A stretch of 32,520 bases of DNA from Candidatus Doudnabacteria bacterium (GTDB taxonomy: Bacteria > Patescibacteriota > Doudnabacteria > UBA920 > O2-02-FULL-48-8). The stretch spans positions 1-32,520 of the forward strand of contig JACQHB010000012.1 of the NCBI GenBank assembly GCA_016199215.1, read 5' to 3'. Below the pieces are notes generated by a model that was not told the origin of the DNA, made no database searches, and saw only the letters and a program-made list of their open reading frames with translations. Positions 1 through 7,478 of this stretch are shown piece after piece (positions within the stretch are counted from its first letter, which is position 1; each line of letters begins with the position of its first letter). A program made the translations under genes and the position numbers.

Positions 1-127
1 CCTCGTCGCCGTGCGGCACGAAGTCCAGGATGAAGTGCGAGAGAAAGGCCCCGCCGAACGCCAATCCCGGATTGTGGGTCTGCTGGGCGATGAGGACGCC
101 GACCGCGGCGTGAGTGGTGAGGTACAT
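1..127 (-). CDS. Truncated N-terminus of a DUF457-like (membrane-bound metal-dependent hydrolase) protein
   Basis: Minus strand reads MYLTTHAAVGVLIAQQTHNPGLAFGGAFLSHFILDFVPHGDE and runs off the window edge; the TH...SHFxLDxxPHGD pattern fits the family. Not in the ORF track because it is open-ended. Confidence 0.55.
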   Translation of the reverse strand, partial: MYLTTHAAVGVLIAQQTHNPGLAFGGAFLSHFILDFVPHGDE

Positions 128-153
128 GGGATATGGAGACGATGGTGCCTGGG

Positions 154-173
154 GTCCCGCCATTCGGCGGGAC
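154..173. terminator. Perfect hairpin GTCCCGCC-attc-GGCGGGAC between tRNA and minus-strand CDS
   Basis: 8-bp perfect inverted repeat with a 4-nt loop; no clear U-tract. Confidence 0.35.
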
Positions 174-202
174 GACCTAGGGCTTACCTGCCCGCCGTGC
201 TA

Positions 203-276
203 TGCCAGGGGTGGGATTCGAACCCACGACCTAAGGCTTATGAGTCCTTCGCTCTAACCAACTGAGCTACGCCGGC
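203..276 (-). tRNA. tRNA with CAT anticodon (elongator Met or Ile2)
   Basis: Reverse complement GCCGGCGTAGCTCAGTTGGTTAGAGCGAAGGACTCATAAGCCTTAGGTCGTGGGTTCGAATCCCACCCCTGGCA gives a cloverleaf with a GGTTCGAAT T-arm; CCA not encoded. Confidence 0.9.
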
Positions 277-348
277 TAGTCGCTCGGCGTTGGACTGCGA
301 AGGCTAATTTGCAGTCAACACCTCGCTCTTGGTTATAAGAAAATTTTT

Positions 349-423
349 TGGTTGCGGGGGGCGGATTCGAACCGCCAATCTCAAGGTTATGAGCCTTGCG
401 AGATGCCATTTCTCTACCCCGCG
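349..423 (-). tRNA. Initiator tRNA-fMet (CAT), CCA encoded
   Basis: CGCGGGG...CCCCGCA-A-CCA with C1:A72 mismatch, A11:U24 in the D stem and CTCATAA anticodon loop, all initiator hallmarks. Confidence 0.9.
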
Positions 424-548
424 TCAATTTAAAAAACAGGTTGCGGATTTCTATGTCACCTTGAAACCGAAATCCTGTAAGCTTATTGATTATACTAAAT
501 ATACTTTTGAAAATCAAGTGAGATATAGGTGTTTTTTGTTTCTTAATC

Positions 549-557
549 TGATATAAT
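549..557 (+). promoter_or_regulatory. Extended -10 (TGATATAAT) 7 nt upstream of the rmuC ATG
   Basis: TGaTATAAT-TAAGCAT-ATG; predicted +1 coincides with the start codon. Confidence 0.6.
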
Positions 558-564
558 TAAGCAT

Positions 565-1572
565 ATGGACCAAACGAATCTAATTTTAATTGTTCTAGTG
601 GCGGGCTTTGCAATATTGCTTTATTTACAGTTGCGACGGAAAGAAGAGCCCAAGAAAAACGATGAAGCGCTTAAAGTCATGATGGAGTGGATGAAGCAGA
701 TTAAAGAAGGCACGGAATCCACTAAACTGACTGTGGAGCGCGAGATCAAAGAAACCAATAAGTCGATTAATGAGCGGCTGGATAACGCCGGCCGAGTTAT
801 TGCCCAGTTGACGAAAGAGCTTGGCGGGGTCTCCCAGATCGGCCCTGATATCCGCAGACTTACGGAAACTTTGACTTCTCCCAAACTACGGGGAAATTTT
901 GGAGAAGAAATTTTGGAGAACCTGCTTACAGATATTTTCCCTAAAGAGCTTTGCCGCTTCCAATACCGCTTTAAAAACGGCGAAGTTGTCGATGCTGTCC
1001 TGATTGTCGGGGATATCCTTATTCCAATCGACAGCAAGTTTAGCATGGAAAATTACAGGCTTTACAAAGAAGCAAAAACCGACGAGGCTTCCGACAGTCT
1101 GAAAAAAGCATTTCTTAAGGATGTAAAAAAACGAATCGACGAAATTCATAAAAAATATATTTTGCCACAAGAAGGGACGCTTGATTACGCTTTTATGTTT
1201 ATTCCGAGCGAAGGAGTTTTTATGGAAGTCGCGGAAGATTTGGACGCGCAAACATATGCCCGATCAAAAAAAGTCGTGGTCGTCGGGCCAAATACTTTAA
1301 ATATTAACTTAAGGGCAATTCTTTTATCGCTAAAAGGGCAGCAAATCAGCAAAGCAGCGCAGCAAGTTTTGGCAATGATTAATGGGATAAAGCAAGAAAG
1401 CGACAAGTTTAACAAAACGCTGGACACCCTAGCAAACCACGTAAAAAATACGAACAACACCATGGGCACGGTTGTGGACAGTTATGCTAAACTTAAGACG
1501 CAAATTACTAATGCCTCCAATTTACAGTTGGAAGAACAAAAGGTCGAACAAATTCCTGAAAAACTTTTATAA
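565..1572 (+). CDS. rmuC: RmuC-family DNA recombination protein
   Basis: N-terminal TM, coiled coil, then SPKLRGNFGEEILENLL...IPIDSKFSMENY...FMFIPSEGVF typical of RmuC. Confidence 0.93.
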   Translation: MDQTNLILIVLVAGFAILLYLQLRRKEEPKKNDEALKVMMEWMKQIKEGTESTKLTVEREIKETNKSINERLDNAGRVIAQLTKELGGVSQIGPDIRRLTETLTSPKLRGNFGEEILENLLTDIFPKELCRFQYRFKNGEVVDAVLIVGDILIPIDSKFSMENYRLYKEAKTDEASDSLKKAFLKDVKKRIDEIHKKYILPQEGTLDYAFMFIPSEGVFMEVAEDLDAQTYARSKKVVVVGPNTLNINLRAILLSLKGQQISKAAQQVLAMINGIKQESDKFNKTLDTLANHVKNTNNTMGTVVDSYAKLKTQITNASNLQLEEQKVEQIPEKLL

Positions 1573-1596
1573 CCTAATTACTATTTACTAAAAAAT

Positions 1597-2112
1597 ATGA
1601 AAGCAGAACAGCGAGTGGGTTTGTTTGTGGATATTCAAAATCTTTACTATACGGCAAGAAACGTTTATAACGCGAGGGTAAATTTCAACACGGTCCTGAA
1701 AGATGCGGTAGGCGACCGTCCCTTGGTCCGAGCGATTGCTTATGGAATCAAAGCGGACATGCCGGAAGAGCAGACTTTTTTTGACGCTTTGAAAAAGGCT
1801 GGATTTGAAGTCAAACTCAAAGAATTGCAAAGTTTTTACGGTGGAGCCAAAAAAGGCGATTGGGATGTTGGAATAGTCATGGACATAATTAAGCTGAACG
1901 CGAAACTGGATACAGTTGTCCTGGCATCAGGCGATGGGGATTACATCCCGCTATTGGAGTATTTGCAGACACAAGGACAACGAGTTGAATTGGTTTCTTT
2001 CGGCAAAAGCACTTCCTCAAAAATGCGAGAGTTGGTAGACTACCACCTGGACCTGGATTCAGATCCAAGGAAATACCTGATGCCGATCCGGAACCGAAAC
2101 GGCAAGAGATAA
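1597..2112 (+). CDS. NYN-domain (LabA/DUF88-like) protein
   Basis: VGLFVDIQNLYY ... KGDWDVGIVMDI ... VVLASGDGDYIPLLEYLQTQGQRVELVSF matches NYN motifs. Confidence 0.88.
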   Translation: MKAEQRVGLFVDIQNLYYTARNVYNARVNFNTVLKDAVGDRPLVRAIAYGIKADMPEEQTFFDALKKAGFEVKLKELQSFYGGAKKGDWDVGIVMDIIKLNAKLDTVVLASGDGDYIPLLEYLQTQGQRVELVSFGKSTSSKMRELVDYHLDLDSDPRKYLMPIRNRNGKR

Positions 2113-2120
2113 TTCTTTTT

Positions 2121-2148
2121 TACCATCATACAGGAGTGTATGATGGTA
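2121..2148. repeat. Perfect 12-bp hairpin TACCATCATACA-ggag-TGTATGATGGTA directly upstream of tRNA-Arg
   Basis: Perfect inverted repeat, 4-nt loop, 2 nt before the tRNA 5' end. Confidence 0.75.
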
Positions 2149-2150
2149 AG

Positions 2151-2227
2151 GTCCCCATAGCTTAAATGGATAAAGCGCATCCCTCCGAAGGATGAGATTG
2201 AAGGTTCAACTCCTTCTGGGGACACCA
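2151..2227 (+). tRNA. tRNA-Arg (CCG), CCA encoded
   Basis: GTCCCCATAGCTTAAATGGATAAAGCGCATCCCTCCGAAGGATGAGATTGAAGGTTCAACTCCTTCTGGGGACACCA; anticodon loop CTCCGAA. Confidence 0.93.
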
Positions 2228-2241
2228 TAAAATATTTTTTG

Positions 2242-2272
2242 ATCAACCCTAAATATAGGGGTTGATTTTTTG
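2242..2272 (+). terminator. Rho-independent terminator after tRNA-Arg
   Basis: ATCAACCC ... GGGTTGAT followed by TTTTTTG. Confidence 0.8.
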
Positions 2273-2289
2273 TTTATGTTTTGTTAGCG

Positions 2290-2740
2290 TTAGAGATAGC
2301 AAGGGGTCACGAGCGACCTCCTTCGGTCAAGCCGCGCTATCCGCCTACGAACAAGGCCTCAAGACCGCCCTGCTCTGGATTGGCTACTAGTACCAATCCA
2401 TCATAAAGGCTTCCACCCTTGGGGGAATAAACTAACCCCAGAGTGTGGTGCGAGGTAGTACTCAAGAAAGCGATCCTTAGGCGCGGCTCCCGGTTTCTTC
2501 CTTACCGGCTATGCTAAGGAAGCGTGCCAGTCAAGACAATTGGCGACCACACCCGGTTCGCGCGAAAACGCTTAGTCCAGAACACGCGGACCAAGCCTTA
2601 ATAGCCGACGGGCGATAATTGTGGTCAAGGTTAGAGAGAGGGATGTTTTCTAGCCCAGCGTCAAGGTCAGGATTGTTCCGATTACTGCACCCTCTCAAGC
2701 GGGCGGACACAATCCTGACGTCGTTCAACCGATGGAGGAT
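2290..2740 (+). other. Hairpin-dense, relatively GC-rich segment; possible structured RNA or leader, no family recognised
   Basis: GATAGC..GCTATC; GGATTGG-ctactagta-CCAATCC; GTGTGGT..ACCACAC; CTTCCTTA..TAAGGAAG; GTCAGGATTGT..ACAATCCTGAC; no convincing ORF. Confidence 0.35.
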
Positions 2741-2744
2741 AATT

Positions 2745-2936
2745 ATGTTCGACGGCACGTCAAAGGGTCCGGATGCCTGGACACAGTCAGCGAGGCCAAT
2801 TCGCCGCGTTGACTGGAACTTGGGCACGAAGTGTCCGACCGGGGACTTCGGTCCACGGCCAACGCCTCTGAAACCGCTCGTTCGCGCAACACACCAAGAA
2901 GGTGTGAAGCTCAACGAGCCCAACCCGACGTTCTAG
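2745..2936 (+). CDS. Hypothetical 63-aa protein
   Basis: GGAGG-ATAATT-ATG; MFDGTSKGPDAWTQSARPIRRVDWNLGTKCPTGDFGPRPTPLKPLVRATHQEGVKLNEPNPTF; terminator follows. Confidence 0.5.
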   Translation: MFDGTSKGPDAWTQSARPIRRVDWNLGTKCPTGDFGPRPTPLKPLVRATHQEGVKLNEPNPTF

Positions 2937-2963
2937 TCGACAGGCCCCCAAGGCAAATGCACT

Positions 2964-2989
2964 CCGAGGAAGCTCAGCTCCTCGGTTTT
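2964..2989 (+). terminator. Intrinsic terminator
   Basis: CCGAGGA-agctcagc-TCCTCGG-TTTTG. Confidence 0.65.
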
Positions 2990-3013
2990 GCCATTTATAT
3001 AGGTCTTTTAGAG

Positions 3014-3022
3014 TGTTATAAT
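3014..3022 (+). promoter_or_regulatory. Extended -10 (TGTTATAAT) 6 nt upstream of the helicase ATG
   Basis: TGtTATAAT-CAACCC-ATG; predicted +1 at the start codon. Confidence 0.6.
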
Positions 3023-3028
3023 CAACCC

Positions 3029-6004
3029 ATGAAGCAAGTGCTGAAATCCACCTACGCTAAAGCTTCGGTGGACAAGCAAAAAAATGCGGTTTTGGAAGGT
3101 TTAAACAAACAGCAAGAAAAAGCTGTTACTTTTAGCCAAGGACCGCTTTTGATCATTGCCGGGGCGGGAACAGGGAAAACCACGGTTTTGACAAGAAGAA
3201 TATCCTGGTTGATTCAAGAGCGCTTGGCAAAGCCTGATGAAATTTTGGCCCTGACGTTTACGGAAAAAGCGGCTGCGGAAATGGAAGAACGGGTTGATCG
3301 GTTGATGGAACTTGGGTATTCGGAGATTGATATTTCCACTTTCCACGCCTTTGGACAGAAAATTTTGCAAGAGCACGCCTTAGACATAGGCCTTCCCGGT
3401 GATTTCAAAGTTATCACAGAAACTCAGGCTTGGATGCTTTTGAAAAAGCACCTTCACGAAATTGATTTGGATTATTATCGGCCAATCGGCAATCCTAACA
3501 AATTCATTCACGCTTTGCTGAAACATTTCAACAAAGCAAAAGGCGAGGAGATAACAACGCAAGCGTATCTGGACTATGCTTCAGGCCTCAAGCTTAATAA
3601 TGACAATAATCTCTCGGCTTCGCTCGAAACAGACGATGACAATGACAGCAAAAGAATCAGAGAAGCGGCTAATGCTTACCATTTCTATCAAAAACTCTTG
3701 CTTGACGGAAGCTTTCTGGATTTTGGCGATTTGATAAATTATACTCTCAAGCTTTTCCGTGACCGCCCGAAAATTCTGAAATTATACCAAGAGAAATACA
3801 AATATATTCTGGTCGACGAGTTCCAGGATACGGATCTTGCGCAGTTTGAGCTTGTAAAGCTTCTGTCGCTTCCACAAAATAACATTACGGTCGTGGGTGA
3901 TGATGACCAGTCAATTTATAAATTTCGCGGTGCTTCTGTTTCAAATATTCTCAAATTCAAGGAAGATTTCCCCAAAGCCGCTGAAATCACCCTTACCCAA
4001 AACTACCGCTCAACCCAAAATATTTTGGATCTTGCTTACAATTTTATACAGCTCAATAATCCCGAGCGTTTGGAAAGCAAGCTAAAAGTTTCCAAAAAAC
4101 TCATATCCCAAATTAAGGACAAAGGCAGTATTGAAGTAATACACGCAAAGACTGGTTTCGACGAAGCAAAAATCGTAGCAGACAAAATCCTGGAACTGAT
4201 GGAAAAAGAAAATCTGACATTGAATAATTTCGCGATTTTGACCCGGGCAAACGACTCAGCCGAACCTTTTATTGCCGAACTCGCCCGCAGGGGAATCACG
4301 TATATGTTCGTGGCCAACCGTGGGCTGTATAAGAAGCCGTTGATCCTGGATATCCTCTCATACTTCAGGCTCCTGGACAATTACCACGAAAGCGAAAATC
4401 TTTTCCGCGTGTTAAATATTCAAAAATTCAAGATTGACGAACATGACCTGATCGGAATATCGCAAACAGCCAAAAGAAAATCAGCGTCTGTGTTTGAAGT
4501 GCTAAAAAATATCAATTCTGTTTCAGTAACCGCGGATACCAGGCAAAAAACAGCCGATCTTCTGCGGCTTATCGAAAAACACTGCGTAGCGGCCAGGGAA
4601 AAGCCCGTGACAGAAGTTTTGATCAAAATTCTTGATGACCTTGGTATTTTAAAAAAACTTTCGGAAGATTCATCGGAAAATGTAGAGAATCGAAGCCTGC
4701 TTGAACAGTTCTACAAAAAAGCCCAAGGCTACGAATCGGAAAACACGGACAAGTCGCTTAAAGGATTTTTAAATCTGATCAAACTTGAGCTTGAAGCGGG
4801 GGACGAAGGCCAGCTTGCATTCAATCCTGATTTAGGCCCGGAAGCAGTTAGAATAATGACAGTGCACGCGGCTAAGGGGCTTGAGTTTCATACTGTGTTT
4901 ATCATAAATATGGTGGATCAGAGATTCCCTTCAAGAGACCGGAAAGAACAAATTGAAATCCCCCAAACTTTGGTAAAAGAAATACTGCCTGAAGGGGACG
5001 TGCACCTGATGGAAGAGCGAAGATTGTTTTACGTAGCCATGACCCGCGCGAAAAAGAATTTATTTTTGACGTGGTCAGACGACTATGGCGGCGTCTCGGC
5101 AAAAAAACCTTCCCGTTTTTTAGTGGAAATAAATTTGGTCAGCGCTCCCCATGCCCAAGCCCCGTCTGGCGAAGTTTTCTTCGCGCAGCAACCCGCTTTA
5201 AAATTACAAATTCCAGATTCCAAATTCCAGATTCCAGATACTTTTTCCTATTCGCAGATTAACTGTTTCCGCAATTGCCCGCTTGAGTATAAATACCGCT
5301 ATATTTACCATTTACCGACCCCAGGGCAAGGCCAGCTGACTTTTGGCGACACTATGCATAAAACTTTGGAGAAATTCCTGCAAAACTACAAGCAAATTAA
5401 CGCGGAAAAACAGCAGGACCTTTTTGGCTCAAAGAAAAACAAGACTTTGGTTCCGCCAAAAGAAACTTTATTCAGATTTTACGAACAAACTTGGTCCGAC
5501 GATTGGTTTTTGGACAGCATTCAAAAACAAAACTACCTTAAACTCGGCTATAAAATGCTTGAAAACTTTTACGATAAATTCTCCCAATCGCCAAAACCAA
5601 TAGAGTTCCTCGAGCAAAGATTCAAACTCAAGATCGGCGACTATAAATTTGTGGGAAAAATCGACCGGGCGGACCTTAATCCGGACGGAAGCGTCGATAT
5701 AATTGACTACAAAACCGGTCGAAGCAAACTGAAGCTGACTTCGGATGATAAGGCCCAGCTTCTGATCTATCAATGGGCAGCCGAAGAAGAATTTACAAAG
5801 AAAGTGAAAGGCCTAAGTTATTGGTTTTTGGACACATTAAGAGAGCCCGTTTCTTTTTTGGGCGGCAAGGATGAAGTGGATGGCATCAAGAAAAAAATCC
5901 TTGAAACAATTGGTGAAATAATTGAAGCCGTAAAGGCCAATTCATTTTCAAAACTGGACCTTAAAAAATCCCACGATTGCCGGTTCAGGGATTTTGCCGC
6001 ATGA
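3029..6004 (+). CDS. UvrD/PcrA-type ATP-dependent DNA helicase with C-terminal RecB/Cas4-like PD-(D/E)XK nuclease domain
   Basis: LLIIAGAGTGKTTVLTRR, DEFQDTD, VVGDDDQSIYKFRGA, LTQNYRST, VMTVHAAKGLEF-like, VAMTRAKKNL; C-terminal FSYSQINCFRNCPLEYKYR ... GKIDRADLNPDGSVDIIDYKTG. The ORF track start (2831) is too early; ATG 3029 fits the promoter. Confidence 0.94.
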   Translation: MKQVLKSTYAKASVDKQKNAVLEGLNKQQEKAVTFSQGPLLIIAGAGTGKTTVLTRRISWLIQERLAKPDEILALTFTEKAAAEMEERVDRLMELGYSEIDISTFHAFGQKILQEHALDIGLPGDFKVITETQAWMLLKKHLHEIDLDYYRPIGNPNKFIHALLKHFNKAKGEEITTQAYLDYASGLKLNNDNNLSASLETDDDNDSKRIREAANAYHFYQKLLLDGSFLDFGDLINYTLKLFRDRPKILKLYQEKYKYILVDEFQDTDLAQFELVKLLSLPQNNITVVGDDDQSIYKFRGASVSNILKFKEDFPKAAEITLTQNYRSTQNILDLAYNFIQLNNPERLESKLKVSKKLISQIKDKGSIEVIHAKTGFDEAKIVADKILELMEKENLTLNNFAILTRANDSAEPFIAELARRGITYMFVANRGLYKKPLILDILSYFRLLDNYHESENLFRVLNIQKFKIDEHDLIGISQTAKRKSASVFEVLKNINSVSVTADTRQKTADLLRLIEKHCVAAREKPVTEVLIKILDDLGILKKLSEDSSENVENRSLLEQFYKKAQGYESENTDKSLKGFLNLIKLELEAGDEGQLAFNPDLGPEAVRIMTVHAAKGLEFHTVFIINMVDQRFPSRDRKEQIEIPQTLVKEILPEGDVHLMEERRLFYVAMTRAKKNLFLTWSDDYGGVSAKKPSRFLVEINLVSAPHAQAPSGEVFFAQQPALKLQIPDSKFQIPDTFSYSQINCFRNCPLEYKYRYIYHLPTPGQGQLTFGDTMHKTLEKFLQNYKQINAEKQQDLFGSKKNKTLVPPKETLFRFYEQTWSDDWFLDSIQKQNYLKLGYKMLENFYDKFSQSPKPIEFLEQRFKLKIGDYKFVGKIDRADLNPDGSVDIIDYKTGRSKLKLTSDDKAQLLIYQWAAEEEFTKKVKGLSYWFLDTLREPVSFLGGKDEVDGIKKKILETIGEIIEAVKANSFSKLDLKKSHDCRFRDFAA
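5207..5234 (+). repeat. Tandem duplication CAAATTCCAGATTC x2 inside the helicase ORF
   Basis: Two perfect 14-bp units, in the linker before the nuclease domain. Confidence 0.85.
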
Positions 6005-6011
6005 CATTTTT

Positions 6012-6407
6012 ATGCTACAATTTTGTAAGGAAAAGCAAATAAAATTTTTGTTGTCAGCAGGACTGATCATAAGCGGCTCACTGTTGACGTTCCTGGTTTA
6101 CAGGTTTGACCCGACAAGGCATTGGCTGATTCCTCTTGCTTTCTACGTAATTTTTTTTGCCCTCTGTTTCAGCATCACCGCGCTTGCCGGCTTTCTTGCC
6201 AGACGCTTTGTAGGAAAGAGGGAATTCCTCGCAGATCAACTGAGAGTCTCACTAAGGCAGGGAGTTTGGTTTTCAATCCTTTTGATTTCATTGCTTTTGC
6301 TTAAAGCCGCGGGGTTATTCAATCTTATTTCAATCGCCCTGCTCCTGCTCGCGATGGTTTTCCTGGAATCATACTTCCTTTTTTCCAAAACCGAAATTAA
6401 CCGCTAA
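6012..6407 (+). CDS. Hypothetical multi-pass membrane protein
   Basis: MLQFCKEKQIKFLLSAGLIISGSLLTFLVYRF...; several hydrophobic helices; alternative start at 5994. Confidence 0.75.
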   Translation: MLQFCKEKQIKFLLSAGLIISGSLLTFLVYRFDPTRHWLIPLAFYVIFFALCFSITALAGFLARRFVGKREFLADQLRVSLRQGVWFSILLISLLLLKAAGLFNLISIALLLLAMVFLESYFLFSKTEINR

Positions 6408-6409
6408 TT

Positions 6410-7060
6410 ATGGACAGCAAAAAACCGGCTCTTCCGCCAATCGAACAGCAGAGCGAGGAACTTTCTTATATGGTCATGCCGCAGGAGAGTAACCTTTCTC
6501 TTCAGACCGCGCCTCCATCAAATCCAAGCCGTAAAAAATGGCTGTTATATTTTATTATCGGTCTTATCATACTGGTAGCCGCCGCCGGGGTTGGATTCTA
6601 TATTTGGAAAAGCGGGAAAAGTGGAAGCAAGCAATCAATTACCTTAGCTCAAAAACTTCCGCCCTCCATGGTATCCAAATATTTTAATAAAGAAGTTTGC
6701 GATGACAAAGCAGTTTGCGGCGACGAAGCCGACCCCGACCTGGACGGGCTTTCAAACTACGAGGAATTCAGGCGCAACACGGATCTGAAGAAACCGGATA
6801 CGGACTCAGACGGATTGGCTGACGGAGACGAAGCCAATATTTACAAAACAGATCCAACCGAGAAGTATACCGACAAAAGAAGCGTGGTTGCCGAAAACAA
6901 CTTCACGGACAGTCATCAAATAAAAAACGGTTACGATCCGCTGACTCCCGGCTTGAAATTTACTGACACAAGAAACCAGCAGATCGCGGATGATATCGCG
7001 AAATACGGCTTGCACGAACCCAGCATTGAATCCCTTAAAATCGAAGCGCCAACTCAATGA
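6410..7060 (+). CDS. Membrane-anchored protein with thrombospondin type-3-like Ca-binding repeats
   Basis: TM WLLYFIIGLIILVAAAGVGFYIW, then DPDLDGLSNYEEFRRNTDLKKPDTDSDGLADGDEANIYKTDP. Confidence 0.85.
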   Translation: MDSKKPALPPIEQQSEELSYMVMPQESNLSLQTAPPSNPSRKKWLLYFIIGLIILVAAAGVGFYIWKSGKSGSKQSITLAQKLPPSMVSKYFNKEVCDDKAVCGDEADPDLDGLSNYEEFRRNTDLKKPDTDSDGLADGDEANIYKTDPTEKYTDKRSVVAENNFTDSHQIKNGYDPLTPGLKFTDTRNQQIADDIAKYGLHEPSIESLKIEAPTQ

Positions 7061-7442
7061 GTTTTTTTTCAAGATGGTTTAAAAAACCGAATTTAACAAT
7101 ATTATTATCGCCAAAGTCACCAAAGTGGAAAAGCATCCGAACGCGGACAGGCTTCGGGTCGTGGAGCTGACTGATGGAAAAAATGTCATCAAACCCGTGG
7201 TATGCGGCGCTTGGAATTTTGAAGTTGGCGCAGTGGTTCCATTAGCCCTTCCGGGGGCGGTCATTCCTCATAATCAGCACGATCCGGAAGGCAAGTCTTT
7301 TGTGCTTGGAAAGGCGACAATTCGCGGGATTGAATCGCAAGGAATGATTTGTTCGGCGAAAGAGCTGGGGTTGGGCGAAGACGGGGGAGGAATTATGATT
7401 TTGGATTCAAATTTGAGATTAGGAGAAGCCTTCAGAGGATAA
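7057..7442 (+). CDS. Stand-alone EMAP/OB-fold tRNA-binding domain protein (PheT N-terminal-like), -1 frameshift required from the coupled ATG
   Basis: ATGA overlap with the upstream TGA; MSFFSRWFKK then, in the -1 frame, TEFNNIIIAKVTKVEKHPNADRLRVVELTDG...VVCGAWNFEVGAVVPLALPGAVIP...RGIESQGMICSAKELGLG. The ORF track begins only at GTG 7125. Confidence 0.8.
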
Positions 7443-7447
7443 TAGTG

Positions 7448-7472
7448 AATGTGGAGGGTCGCCCTCCACATT
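7448..7472. repeat. Palindromic repeat AATGTGGAGGG-tcg-CCCTCCACATT
   Basis: Perfect 11-bp stem, 3-nt loop; second copy at 18642-18662. Confidence 0.9.
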
Positions 7473-7478
7473 AAGATT

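Noticed and set aside
11-265. ORF track 84-aa + strand protein
   Set aside because: Antisense to a better minus-strand DUF457-like CDS and running through a tRNA gene
254-556. ORFs 254-517 (-) and 329-556 (+)
   Set aside because: They span the initiator tRNA; no SD and no protein-like motifs
2290-2740. tmRNA, RNase P RNA, SRP RNA or group I/II intron
   Set aside because: None of the conserved core motifs I know could be located on either strand; left as unknown
2531-2923. 130-aa minus-strand ORF
   Set aside because: Antisense to the SD-led + ORF and to hairpins; low-complexity composition; no SD recognised
2831-3028. N-terminal extension of the helicase ORF
   Set aside because: Runs through the upstream ORF, terminator and promoter; ATG 3029 fits the TGTTATAAT box
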